64,000 bases of DNA from the NCBI RefSeq assembly GCF_000622385.1, contig NZ_JASD01000008.1, positions 2,356,001 to 2,420,000 on the forward strand. Reading direction: 5' to 3'. Of the stretch, positions 17,680 to 27,366 are shown piece after piece. The DNA is from Sulfitobacter noctilucicola (GTDB lineage Bacteria > Pseudomonadota > Alphaproteobacteria > Rhodobacterales > Rhodobacteraceae). Position numbers and translations under genes: made by a program. The notes below the pieces were generated by a model that had not been told where the DNA came from, made no database searches, and saw only the letters and a program-made list of their open reading frames with translations. How positions within the stretch are numbered: position 1 is the first letter of the stretch; every line of letters starts with the position of its first letter.

Positions 17680-17895
17680 GTTACATTGGCTTCCGGCGCT
17701 GGAGGGCGGTAGTCCGATGCACTCTGTGGTCGTTTGGTATTGGAGAGGTTCCTCCATTATTCGATGATTATCTGGGCTTCGCGCAGCGAGTAGAAGATCT
17801 AACCGTTCAGCAATTCTTCCTGCGTTCTCCCATTGAAGCTTTCGCAGTATCCGTTCTCTTAAGGGGAGCCCGGTTCGATGTAGCGAATTCTATGC
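17680..17895 (-). pseudogene. 3' fragment of an IS407-type IS3-family transposase
   Basis: Minus-strand translation gives IRYIEPGSP, stop, ENGYCESFNGRTQEELLNG, stop, IFYSLREAQIIIE, stop, WRNLSNTKRPQSASDYRPPAPE. This is the conserved C-terminus of IS407-group transposases (normally YIEPGSPWENGYVESFN and so on) with three in-frame stops. Only the last 70 or so residues remain, and the frame runs into the right end of the IS3 at 17676. It records an older insertion than the neighbouring IS. Confidence 0.8.
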
Positions 17896-18065
17896 GTCCA
17901 TAATCTCATCATTTTTCATTTCAATCTACAGTGTCACCTGATTTGCTTTCCAATTCCGCCAGCAAATACGCGCGCGCCGGGGCTAATTGGCATTGAACTA
18001 ATGCCGCATAATTGCGATATCTCTGACCTCACGGGGCTGGTTAGGATAAAACCGCAGCCGCTTCT

Positions 18066-18470
18066 CTAGGCCTCATCGCTCAAGATTGAGGGCAGCTCTC
18101 TCCACTCCAGTGCGCCGTCGGCTGGGTCATCTTTGCCGAAACCGGGCAGGAGACGCGAAATGTCAAACACGAATTCCATCCCATACACGCGCATCCCATA
18201 AACCTTTAGCGCCGGCAGGAAATCGACGCTGTCACGATATATCTTATGCTTTGCAACAGAGCCTCTGGGCGCGTCAGCAGGCGGCGGCTCTTTCAGCACG
18301 ACATGGTCGCGCGCGTTCAGTTCCCCCATTTCGGTTTTAACATAGTCCTCCTGCCCTGAGCGGGGAGCGGTGATGTCGATGATCCCACTGTTGTCAATCG
18401 TACCGGTTCCCAGGCTTTCCCGGCGGCCGTCTTTAAAGTGATAGATGATTTTAATCGGGGTGGTTGTCAT
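18066..18470 (-). CDS. Small hypothetical partner of the 1304-residue protein
   Basis: 134 residues, predicted soluble and beta-rich, no signal peptide or membrane segment, family not recognised. The ATG at 18468-18470 follows GGAGA, and the gene starts only 21 bases after the stop of the large zincin-motif gene, so the two form an operon. Sequence features: N-terminal KIIYHFKDGRRESLGTGTID strand-turn-strand, then FVFDISRLLPGFG near the end. An immunity protein, adaptor or chaperone for the large neighbour are all possible; nothing in the sequence decides between them. Confidence 0.7.
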   Translation of the reverse strand: MTTTPIKIIYHFKDGRRESLGTGTIDNSGIIDITAPRSGQEDYVKTEMGELNARDHVVLKEPPPADAPRGSVAKHKIYRDSVDFLPALKVYGMRVYGMEFVFDISRLLPGFGKDDPADGALEWRELPSILSDEA

Positions 18471-18491
18471 AACCTTACTCTCCTGCCCACA

Positions 18492-21400
18492 TTACATGCT
18501 CGGTTCGGCCTTGAGGGCATCTCTGACGCCGCCGCCGATCTTCCAGGCATGTTCCTCCATGGGCTGCTTTTTGTAAGTATCATAGTCTTCGTCCCCATCT
18601 ACATAAGCGTAGGGGCCGTCGTTGCTTTTGAACATGAGGGCTTGATCATATTCCGGGTCGTCCGGGGTAAGCAAACCCTCATCAAGCCGTGTGACCAAGT
18701 AGTCCTGATAATTGTGGGCGTTTTCATGCACCATCAGGTCAATGGCTTCGAAGAAGTCATTGAACGAAGAGTTGGGGTGAATGTTGATATTGATCGTGCC
18801 ATCCGACGGGTTGAAAAACCCGTTTGTTGTTGTGTCCTCCGCGTAGGTTTTCACCTCTGGCACCGGCATTTTGTAGAGCTCGCATTCTTTTTTCAGAAGA
18901 TTGGTCAGCAAGCGGACCTTTTCTTCGTCCGAGATTTCGGTACTCGGGTCTGTACTGTCCCAATTGGAACGGGCGGCCTGCAAATCGCCGTCATTCAGGA
19001 TTGCAGTCTTCAATTCCTCGCGTCGCTTGTCATCCAATCGCACAAACTCGGGATCAAGCTCCATCGCGTTATAGATGCGGCGTTGCAGGGCACGTTGTTC
19101 ATCGTCCAGTTCTTTGTGCTGGCCACGCAGATCATCGAGGAGCTGTAGCTTTTCGTCGGCTGTCTTGCTGCGCAGATCAGCGTCAGTGATGCTGTCTAGC
19201 GCGGTGGCTGTTGCATCGGCCTTTGTCTCGGCCGCGATATCGGCGGCATCATGATCGGGCTTTTTCGCCACCAGATCTGCGGCGGCGCGACCCAGATCCG
19301 GCGTCTTGGCCAAAGCGGTCGCATAGTCATGGCTGTAGTAACTTTTGTCATAGAGCGCGGTTTCGGCCCAGAACTTGTCGCGCAGAATTTCGATATCTGG
19401 GGTCAGGGGGCGCATGTCGCTGGCGGTGTTCCAATTAGCCGAGATCGGAGGCCATGCGGCATCGGCTGCATCTTTCGCGGCCCTGTTGGCGTCATAGACG
19501 GCCTGCACCGCATTTGTATCGTCAATCTCTGATTCATAGGTTGGCCAATAGACCCGGGCCGCCGGAAAATCTGGGGAGTCGTAGTCCGTGGTGAAAATCT
19601 TTTTCGCGGCGTTGTATGCGTCAACCTGAGCTTGTGTTTCGCGGTTTACGCCTTCGATCGCTTCGGCGGTGGTGATGTCAGGCTGCTTGCCGGTCATCTC
19701 TGTCTGCAACCACGCGCGATCAGCCAAAAGCGAGGCATCGGCAGCCTTTAGCGTCTCAAGTTCGCCGACTAGAGGATCGAGAATATCGAATTTTTCTAAG
19801 GCATACTTGAAGTAGTTCTGGTTCTTGCCGTTCTCCAAATCGGCTTTCACGCGCACGGCATCGGCGCGTTTGGTTTTCATGTCATTGGAAGAATCCTGAT
19901 AGCCGATAACGGCATTCAGGCGAGCAACAAAGGCCGCATCATATTTTCCGTCAAGCTCGGCCTTACGCGCGTCAGTGGCGGTTTGAGCTGCCGCAACATC
20001 AGCCATAATCCCCTGTGCAAGCGGCTCAATTTCATCCAGCAGGTCTTTGGCAACCATGTAGTTGGCGGACGTGTAGTTCCCGTCATAGGAGGTCCGCTTT
20101 GCGCTGATCTCCGCGCCTTTCGTATGCAGCTCCGTCGGGTAGTTTCTTACCTCAACCATCGCGGCGTCAAACTTGGGTTTGACCACCGCATCGCGGGCAT
20201 CGCAATCAGCCTTGAGTTGGGGCAGGTCGCCTGTGTTGTTTGGGATCTCCGCAATCACCGCATCTGCGGCGGCAATCACCGCGTTCAGCTTAGCTTCGCA
20301 GGTGGCATCAGCCACGTTGCTCGCAGCATCGAAATCTGCTGCGGTCGATTTGAAGGTGGCAAACAGCGCATACATCGCATCTGTTTGCGGTTTGACCGCC
20401 TTGGCATGATTCAACTTGGGCTTGGCCGCCGCGGCCAAAGCCAGAACGCGATCCCTTTCTTGAACTGCCGCCTTGTCAGCAAGGTCGAGGGAAACCAAAT
20501 TTGCGCCGATCTGCTCAAGCTCTGCTACAAGGATGAGTGCCTTGGGCATGTCTGGCTTTTTGATAAAGGCCCCGTGGGTCTCCACCCACTTGACCTGAAA
20601 ATCCTTTAGCGCCTGTTTCAGTGCAGGCGTGGCCACGTCGGTTCGTTTCCGGACCGGTTCGGTCAACGCCACAACCGCGTCATAGCGTGTGTTCACCTCA
20701 TCGTACTGGGCTTCATGCGCTAAACAGTCAGCCTTGCGTGCAAGAACTTTCTGGCCGGCAGTTTTCGCCCTGCCAGCGGGGGCAAGCACTGCAGCATAGT
20801 CATTTTTGTCCCAAGCATCATAGGCGTCGCCGTTCTCTTTCGCATATTCGTCATAAAGTGCGCGAACATCTTCGAGCGTGATTTTCATAGCGCCTACGTC
20901 TGTGCGAATTTGCTTGTAGGCGTCCAGGGCGTCCTTGGCCGTTTGGCGCGCTTGCAGCGCTTGATCGAACTCTGCCTGACGGGCCAGCAACCGTTCCATT
21001 GCGTTTATTGTGCGGTCCATTGAGGCCAGAGCTTTGCCGAAGTGATTATTATTGATATCGGTGGTGATGCCTTCATCATTGGTCTTGAAGGTCTCGACAT
21101 CTGATTTGAATTTTGGCGTAATCGCATAGAATTCGCGGGCCTTGATCAGTTTTGGCGTCAGCGCCGCATATTCCCGTTCGATCTGTTCACGCAGCGCTTT
21201 GGCCTTAGTGATTTCGACCTCTTCGGCTTGAAGCATTGGGATTGTCGCCTTCAGGCGGATCAGCATCGCTTGCGCCTCTAGCACCTTTTTCGCAGCGCAA
21301 AGCGCATCAATTTGCTCGTGCTCAAACGACAGCTTGCGTTGCAGTTTTTCCCCCTGCGTCGTGTCACCAGGCAATGCGAGCAAACGGTCAATCTCTGCCC

Positions 21401-22406
21401 GCAAAGGTTCGCGTTCATTGATGATCTCGGCAATACGCTTGCGTATCTCGACAGCGATCAGTATCTGCGGGATCAATAGGATTAGTCGACCGAAAGCCGC
21501 TTGTGCCCTAGCAAAGTCATCCGGCTGCGGTGCCTCAACAGACAGCGCATCAGAGGCTTCCTTTTTCAGATCTTCGAAGGCCGTGATCTCTGTGTCGATG
21601 GCATCGCTAGGCACCTCAACTATGTCGAGCGCATCAAGGAACGCCTGCTTGCGTTCAAGTATCCCCTTTTTGATTTGTTGGGCCTTCGCAACCTCGCCAG
21701 CAAGGTCGGCACCGCAGGATTTCGCCCGATCAAGATCCCCGGTGTCACAGGCGGCGACAGCACCGGTATAGAGCTGGCCAATCCGCGTGGAAAGGTCCGG
21801 TGCAAAGGCTTGGAGGTCATTGTATTTGACCTTGATATCGGCGATCTCCTCACGCAGAGCGACGGCATCTTCAATGTTTCGAACCTTATCCTCAAATGCG
21901 GCTTTGGCCTCGTCCGCGGCGTTTGGCGCTCCAAACAATACCTCAGACATCTGGTCCGTGAGACTGCTGAACATTCCCAAGTTCGCGTCGACTCCAGCCA
22001 CCTGCAGTGCCTCGGCAGTTGGGTTTTCGAACGCACCGAGCATAGTGCTAATCTCTTCCGTGCCGCTGCTGAAGGCTGCGTTCACCCTATCACCGAGGGA
22101 GCTTATCTCAGATGCCAACGCTTCCCCGAAGCCTGCCAGACCACCTTTATAGGGAGTTTCCGCCGTTACATCAGAAGCTGAAGGCGCTGATGTCGCGGCA
22201 GGTTGGGTCTGCGAATCGCCGGACCGAGCGTCGATCAGCGCTCGGAGTTTGGCCAACTTAGTTTCCAACCGATCAAGGGCTTGCTGCTCATCCGGTGCCG
22301 GGGCGGTGTCCCCAAATTCTGTTCCTATCAACCGATCAAACTGTTCTAGAATATCTTGGAACCGTCCGATCAGTCCATTTGGAGTGTCTGAGGCTGCATC
22401 GTTCAT
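18492..22406 (-). CDS. Giant helical-repeat protein with C-terminal HExxH zincin motif
   Basis: 1304 residues from the ATG at 22404-22406, which has GGAGG five bases upstream (a TTG four codons earlier is less likely). Residues 1-60 match the N-terminus of the protein at 1-2074: PDEQ at 38-41, LDR at 44-46, KL at 50-51, AL at 56-57, same numbering in both. Residues about 120-1140 are a succession of roughly 80-100-residue helical units, each with aromatic anchors (KYNDLQ, EFYAITPKF, ALYDEYAK, DKSYYSHDYATAL) and Ala/Asp/Lys-rich helices. The C-terminal domain carries HENAH at 1227-1231, a gluzincin-type HExxH, and EEHAW near 1284 that may give the third ligand. No signal peptide. Probably a zinc peptidase toxin or surface protease carried on a rod; function unproven. 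Confidence 0.85.
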   Translation of the reverse strand: MNDAASDTPNGLIGRFQDILEQFDRLIGTEFGDTAPAPDEQQALDRLETKLAKLRALIDARSGDSQTQPAATSAPSASDVTAETPYKGGLAGFGEALASEISSLGDRVNAAFSSGTEEISTMLGAFENPTAEALQVAGVDANLGMFSSLTDQMSEVLFGAPNAADEAKAAFEDKVRNIEDAVALREEIADIKVKYNDLQAFAPDLSTRIGQLYTGAVAACDTGDLDRAKSCGADLAGEVAKAQQIKKGILERKQAFLDALDIVEVPSDAIDTEITAFEDLKKEASDALSVEAPQPDDFARAQAAFGRLILLIPQILIAVEIRKRIAEIINEREPLRAEIDRLLALPGDTTQGEKLQRKLSFEHEQIDALCAAKKVLEAQAMLIRLKATIPMLQAEEVEITKAKALREQIEREYAALTPKLIKAREFYAITPKFKSDVETFKTNDEGITTDINNNHFGKALASMDRTINAMERLLARQAEFDQALQARQTAKDALDAYKQIRTDVGAMKITLEDVRALYDEYAKENGDAYDAWDKNDYAAVLAPAGRAKTAGQKVLARKADCLAHEAQYDEVNTRYDAVVALTEPVRKRTDVATPALKQALKDFQVKWVETHGAFIKKPDMPKALILVAELEQIGANLVSLDLADKAAVQERDRVLALAAAAKPKLNHAKAVKPQTDAMYALFATFKSTAADFDAASNVADATCEAKLNAVIAAADAVIAEIPNNTGDLPQLKADCDARDAVVKPKFDAAMVEVRNYPTELHTKGAEISAKRTSYDGNYTSANYMVAKDLLDEIEPLAQGIMADVAAAQTATDARKAELDGKYDAAFVARLNAVIGYQDSSNDMKTKRADAVRVKADLENGKNQNYFKYALEKFDILDPLVGELETLKAADASLLADRAWLQTEMTGKQPDITTAEAIEGVNRETQAQVDAYNAAKKIFTTDYDSPDFPAARVYWPTYESEIDDTNAVQAVYDANRAAKDAADAAWPPISANWNTASDMRPLTPDIEILRDKFWAETALYDKSYYSHDYATALAKTPDLGRAAADLVAKKPDHDAADIAAETKADATATALDSITDADLRSKTADEKLQLLDDLRGQHKELDDEQRALQRRIYNAMELDPEFVRLDDKRREELKTAILNDGDLQAARSNWDSTDPSTEISDEEKVRLLTNLLKKECELYKMPVPEVKTYAEDTTTNGFFNPSDGTININIHPNSSFNDFFEAIDLMVHENAHNYQDYLVTRLDEGLLTPDDPEYDQALMFKSNDGPYAYVDGDEDYDTYKKQPMEEHAWKIGGGVRDALKAEPSM

Positions 22407-22598
22407 GAACGCCTCCAATTTATTGTTTGTAAAAGGATATTAAAAATGAAACGCAAAAAATCTTAATGAGTAGAGCCGGAGCAGAAGGGGAAGTCAAGAT
22501 CGACCCAAAGATGAAGGGCCGGTTTCAGGAATCTGCAGCGCAGCGTTGTGATCGTCAGTCAATGTTCAGAATGGACCGGAAGCGGGACTCAACACAGG

Positions 22599-24141
22599 GG
22601 GCTAATTCTGTTGAAAAACTCTGGTTGATTGAGGTGCTGTCGCTGATTCAGTTCTCGCAAGGATGCGGGATATTGAGCGATGATGGGACCGAAGCAAGAA
22701 TCGCAGCCAGCACTGTTTTATGAGTTCTCGTTGGAAGGTCACGTCCCACAGGATCACCTGCTGCGCTCGATTGATTGGTTCGTTAATCTGAGCGACAACT
22801 GACAGTACTTGGCAGAGTTCTACAGCCACACTGGCCGTCCATCCATCGATCCCGAGCTACTGATCCGGATGCTGTTGGTGGGGTACTGCTTTGGCATCCG
22901 GTCTGAACGTCGGCTGTGTGAAGAGGTGCATTTGAGATTAGCGTATCGCTGGTTTTGCCGCCTCGACCTGTCTGATCCTATCCCAAACCATTCGACGTTC
23001 TAAAAGAACCGACATGGTCGCTTGCGCGGGAGTGCATTGTTGCGGCATCTGTTTGAGAAGACTGTTGCGCGGTGTATCTCGGATGGCTTGGTGAGTGGCC
23101 AGCGCCTTGCGGCAGATGCCAGTTTGATTGAGGCCGATGCGAACAAACAAAACTCCACGCCGAAGGAAGATTGGGACCGCAGCGCCATTGATCCAGCCGA
23201 TGCGCCGCCCGCTGTGAAGGAATATCTCGATGTATTGGATGAAGACGCTTTTGGCGCAGCATCTGAGGTTGAGCCAAAGTTCACGTCCCATTCAGACCCG
23301 TCAAGCCAGTGGAAGGCCGCGCGCAAAGGCCCCGCATTCTTTGCCTATTCTACCAATTATCTGATCGACACGGACCACAGTGTCATCGTCGATGTTGAGG
23401 GCACAAGATCAATCCGGCAGGCTGAAGTCGGCTCTGTGCGCACTATGCTGGATCGGATCAAGGACCGGCATGATATCGATCCTGAGCGATTGATTGCAGA
23501 CAGCGCTTATGGATCAGGGCCGATGCTTGGATTGCTCGTTGGTCGCAAAATCAATCGCCACATTCCAGTGCTTGATAAAGCTGGACGGACTGACGGTACA
23601 TGGTCTCGCACAGACTTCGAATGGGACCCAGAGAACGATCAATACATCTGTCCCGAAGGTGAATCGCTCAAGCAGTTCCGCCGCAACTATTCCGATCCCA
23701 ACCGTGGTCCAGACGGCAAAGGCGTCGCCAAGTATCGCGCATTGAGGCTGACCTATCAGGCCAGCCCATCGAAAGCGAAATGCTGCCCCAACGCCGACTT
23801 TCGTCCCACAACCCCGAAGAACGCGAAGATGCCCGCCAAGTCGCCCGCGATACTGCTAAAACCAAGCAATACAAAGTCTCAATGAGCCTCCGAAAGAAAG
23901 TCGAAATGCTCATCGCCTACTTAAAGCGCATCCTTTGGCTGGGACGATTGCGATTACGCGGCCCATGCGGCGCAAACGATGAATTCCTACTCGCCGCAAC
24001 CGCCCAGAACCTTCGCAAACTGGCGAAGATCTTTCCTGCACCGCAGCAAATGAGAAAAGCCTTAAAGGATGGGCGTTTGCGCGACGTTCAAGGCGGTACT
24101 TTTTGCGCTCGCAACACGTTGTTTGTTCGCAGAATCAGCCC
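22599..24141 (+). mobile_element. Decayed IS1182-family insertion sequence
   Basis: Ends are inferred from imperfect inverted repeats: GGGCTAATTCTG at 22599-22610 against CAGAATCAGCCC at 24130-24141. The single transposase frame is interrupted three times. It sits between the promoter side of the 1304-residue protein gene and the Hint-protein remnant. Confidence 0.75.
22680..24063 (+). pseudogene. IS1182-family transposase, two stops and a frameshift
   Basis: From ATG at 22680 the frame encodes the family N-terminus (MGPKQESQPALFYEFSLEGH), then TGA at 22800-22802, then the DUF772-like segment (GRPSIDPELLIRMLLVGYCFG), TAA at 23001-23003, and the DDE core (GQRLAADASLIEADAN, LIADSAYGSGPML). Near 23800-23815 the reading frame shifts; the C-terminus (EEREDARQVARDTAK, RGPCGANDEFLLAATAQNLRKLAK) is read in another frame. 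Similarity ends about 24063. The rest of the coding sequence is well conserved, so inactivation is fairly recent. Confidence 0.85.
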
Positions 24142-24373
24142 AACTGCGCAGTGTTTCTGCAACGCGGCCAATGTCGGCTTTCATAATTGGATTCAAAACC
24201 TTTTCACCAAGCAAAGGGCCTTCTACAAGGTTGTAGGCATATTGATACGATTGATGCGAAGCTTCTGAAGTCGTCCAGTCTTTGCTACCATTGTAGGCTT
24301 AGCATTCAAGTAAATTGACTAAGCCATCGGCAAGGTGCGAAAATTTGTGATTGTCTCCGGGAAGGGTATGCAG

Positions 24374-25493
24374 TCAGGAGTTGAGCCTTATACCATTTTG
24401 GTAAGGATTTTCGTTCCGATGTGCATGATGAGCTGGCGAATACTTTGGGAGGTCATCCATTGCCGCAAGCGGCGGTTCAGGCAGATCGTCAGGATCAGCT
24501 AGTTCAACGCCTTGCTCAAGTACAGCGTGCGCCTCTCGAGGGCGGATGAGCGGAAGGCACGCTTCCCCTGCTTTTCGGTGCCCAAGTATCGCTATCAAGG
24601 GATGACAGCGTCTGCTCGACCATATTGCCGGGGAGCAGGCTTTCGGTCATTAATCTGCCGCTTTCAATGAGCGCGTGAACCGGTAGGCCAAGATGTACCC
24701 AACGCATATGCCGCCGCCCTCTCATGAAGCGGATGCCACGCCAACCGACAAGCACTTTGGCCGGAAACAAAACTAACCGGCGTTGTTGGCCCACGGCCAA
24801 TGGTATCCGGTGATTGGATGACACAATCAGCGGCCGATTGTGCGCGGCACGATTGATAAGTTTTGACGGGATCAGAACGGGGCGCTGCCTGTCCGGGGTC
24901 GTCGAGGAATAAGACAATTCCCGAAACCGAATTATTTTTAACTCCTGTAATCCTGCGCTCCATGTGGGCAACATGATGCCGGGCTGCAGTCTTTCGATGG
25001 GAACACGCCCTTCAATTGTCCGGATCAGGGTACCTTCGGCGAAGCAGGCCACACTGCCCGGCGTCAGTGTGCTCGTCACTTCGTAGGTGTCGCCTTTATC
25101 GTTGGTGACCAGGCCTGTGCCACTGCTTGTTGCAGACCCCATATACTGGCTGGTCATGCCCGCTGCTGCGCCATCTATTGCAGTAAAAGGTCCCGAGCCA
25201 TGCGATACGAACTGCAGAACGCTCCCGCCGGAATCCACCAGTGCGAAGCCTTCGCCGTCACCCATGGAGGACGGAAAGCTAATGACTGTATCTTTGCTAA
25301 AAACATACACGTCATTGCCAGCGATTGTGGCAGCCAAGGTAGGGAACGGCAGCACACCGCTGCTGTCTTGGCCGCCCTCTTGGTACCGTTCGAGGTAAAA
25401 TCCAGTCACATCCGTACCAGCAGGCAAAACCACTTCGATGAAATCGCTGTTCCCGTTCCCAGCATAACTGATTTCCGAGATATACGATTCCAG
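24374..25493 (-). pseudogene. Hint-domain (Hedgehog/intein-like) protein, broken at both ends
   Basis: The N-terminal part (ISEISYAGNGNSDFIEVVLPAG) resembles the lamin-tail-like or surface domain that precedes Hint_2 in Rhodobacterales proteins. The Hint domain starts at CFAEGTLIRTIEGRVPIERLQPG, with the nucleophilic Cys, and continues to RPLIVSSNHRIPL with the block-B-like His. After LPGNMVEQTLSSL the frame is lost: the expected continuation (AILGHRKAGEACLPLIRPREAHAVL) is read one frame away, from about 24598 down to 24374. No ATG exists at the 5' end; an in-frame TAG at 25506-25508 closes the frame and only CTG/GTG codons are available. Most likely a pseudogene; one sequencing error would repair only the 3' break. 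Confidence 0.7.
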
Positions 25494-25893
25494 TAATGCT
25501 ATATTCTATATCCATCGAAATCCGCCGATAGAATAAATCATAAAGACCTAATAATTTGTAAACTGGCTTCGAATGCGCCTCCTGCACATTACAATCAAGA
25601 ATGAATGACCTGTCGAATGGCGGCCCTGAAGCCGTCATTCGTGTTCGTCCTTCTAACTGTCGCTATGTCCGCTCTGTAGTCATCTGGACATCTTGAAATG
25701 CTGCGGTATCAGCCAAGGTCCGCTATGCGGGCTGCGACCGCAGCATTGAGACAGTGAGGTGAACGGCTGGTTTGAGCCGGAAACAGACCTCTCCAATGAA
25801 ATCAATGGGTGGCGGCACTGCGGGCAAAGAAGAATGCGACCATTGGATTAATTTTCACTGTTGGTCAAAATTTTTCTTGTCCTTGGAAACTCC
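25494..25893. other. Intergenic region containing a structured repeat
   Basis: No gene is supported in these 400 bases. The region lies between the broken Hint gene and the 3' end of the flavodoxin-like gene and holds the nested inverted repeat at 25697-25747. Confidence 0.6.
25697..25747. repeat. Nested inverted repeat, 51 bases
   Basis: AATGCTGCGGT (25697-25707) and ACCGCAGCATT (25737-25747) are perfectly complementary 11-base arms around 29 bases that contain a second stem, CCGC-TAT-GCGG. The inner sequence CAAGGTCCGCTATG is nearly repeated at about 26979-26990 (CAAGGTCTGCTATG), next to the intact IS3. Confidence 0.6.
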
Positions 25894-26613
25894 TCAACTT
25901 CGGTACTCTGGGTTTTCAAACCCGAACCTTGCACCTGCTTCCCAAGCGCTGCGATCGTTGCCTCGGTTCGAGTAACCGTGTGCGTCTTTCAGAATCCGCG
26001 TCAAATGCATCAAATTCCATGTCATGATTGTGGTGTTGCGTTGGGTGAATTCGTTTTCGTAGCCAACACGCCCGCCATCGTCTGCTTTGTCGCCATAGGA
26101 TGGGCCGGGCCCGGCTTCGCCTATCCATCCGCAATCGGCCTGCGGCGGGATCGTAAATCCAAGGTGGCTCATGGCGTAACCGATTGTCATTGCAGCATGT
26201 TTAATGCCGTCTTCGTTACCTGTGATCACGCAACCCGCTGTTTTACCATAAAAAACGGATTGACCTTTTTCGTTTAGCTCTCCTGACATACCATAAAGGC
26301 GTTCGATCAAAACCCGACACACTGAGGATTCTTCGCCCAGCCAAAGGGGGGTTCCGACCACCAAGATGTCAGCTGCTTTTACCATTTCCCAAACTTTGGG
26401 CCAATCGTCGGTGTTCCAACCGTGTTCCGTCATATCTGGATAGATGCCTGGGGGGATGTTGTGGCTCAACATGTGCACAAATTCTACGTTCACCCCATTG
26501 TCAGTCATGATTTTGGCAGAGGCGTTCATCAGCAGTTTAGTATGGCTTTCGCTTGGTTGCTTCTTCAGAGAAGTGTTCAAGAATAGCGCTTTGATATCCG
26601 TATAGTCTGTCAT
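25894..26613 (-). CDS. Flavodoxin-fold NAD(P)H-dependent reductase family protein
   Basis: 239 residues with the flavodoxin-like fold: LFLNTSLKKQPSESHTKLL binds the FMN phosphate in this family, GTPLWLGEESSVCRVLIERLYG is the second flavin loop, and GKTAGCVITGNEDGIKHAAM the third. The C-terminal 40 residues (TTIMTWNLMHLTRILKDAHGYSNRGNDRSAWEAG) are a variant-specific helix. Homologues are annotated as NADPH-dependent FMN reductases or flavodoxin family proteins, often in stress or quinone metabolism. It is monocistronic between IS debris and the intact IS3. Start at 26613 follows GGTGGA. Confidence 0.82.
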   Translation of the reverse strand: MTDYTDIKALFLNTSLKKQPSESHTKLLMNASAKIMTDNGVNVEFVHMLSHNIPPGIYPDMTEHGWNTDDWPKVWEMVKAADILVVGTPLWLGEESSVCRVLIERLYGMSGELNEKGQSVFYGKTAGCVITGNEDGIKHAAMTIGYAMSHLGFTIPPQADCGWIGEAGPGPSYGDKADDGGRVGYENEFTQRNTTIMTWNLMHLTRILKDAHGYSNRGNDRSAWEAGARFGFENPEYRS

Positions 26614-26986
26614 TTTATGTCCACCATATCTGTCCTATCCAATCACAACACGTAAACGAAACGGTGTGTTCCGCAACAATCGAAGATTGCGGCCGCTGCT
26701 TTGAGCAACAAGTGCTCGTTCTGTGAGCTACGCGGAACTTGTCGACACAAGCCATTCGTTTATCCCGCAACCTCGGTCGGATTGGTCTCACAGCAGACCG
26801 TCGGCGGTGCAGCCAGACAAATTGACGATGTTTTTGTACCCAAGGACTGGGATGCGGACTTTCCCGACCTTTGTTTTTTCGCTTCGTGGGCGCAGAAAAC
26901 CTTCGCATTTGTAGCATGTCTGTTGCCGCCGTGCAGCTCACGTCACCAAAGCTGCCGTTGAATCTCGTCGCTACACCCAAGGTCTG
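26614..26986. other. Spacer between flavodoxin-like gene and IS3
   Basis: 373 bases that should contain the promoter of the leftward flavodoxin-like gene. Short plus frames here (such as 26701-26961) show no recognisable family. No clear operator or -10/-35 pair was found. Confidence 0.5.
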
Positions 26987-27042
26987 CTATGAACCGCGCC
27001 GGGTTTGCCGGAGGCTCCAACTCCTGAGTAGGATGGAGCATC

Positions 27043-27366
27043 ATGAGCAAGACAACGAACAAATTTTCCCCCGAAGTGCGTGAACGCGCAGTGCGACTGG
27101 TCTTCGACAATGAGGGGCAGCATGGATCGCGTTGGCAAGCGATCATGTCGATCGCGGCGAAGATCGGCTGTGCGCCCCAGACCCTGAATGATTGGGTCAA
27201 GAAGGCCGAGGTCAATAGCGGCAAGCGCCCGGGCGTCTCCAGCGAGATGGCCGAGCGCATGAAGGCGTTGGAACGCGAGAACCGTGAGCTGCGCCAGGCG
27301 AATGAGATCCTTCGCAAGGCGTCAGCTTATTTTGCGCTGGCGGAGCTCGACCGCCGGTCGAAGTGA
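27043..27366 (+). CDS. IS3-family transposase orfA
   Basis: 107 residues. The N-terminus is a helix-turn-helix ([39 protein letters not shown]) that binds the IS ends, followed by a leucine zipper ([25 protein letters not shown]). Its stop TGA (27364-27366) overlaps the GTG start of orfB. The start follows GGATGGAGCATC; AGGATGGAG is the likely binding site. Confidence 0.93.
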   Translation: MSKTTNKFSPEVRERAVRLVFDNEGQHGSRWQAIMSIAAKIGCAPQTLNDWVKKAEVNSGKRPGVSSEMAERMKALERENRELRQANEILRKASAYFALAELDRRSK

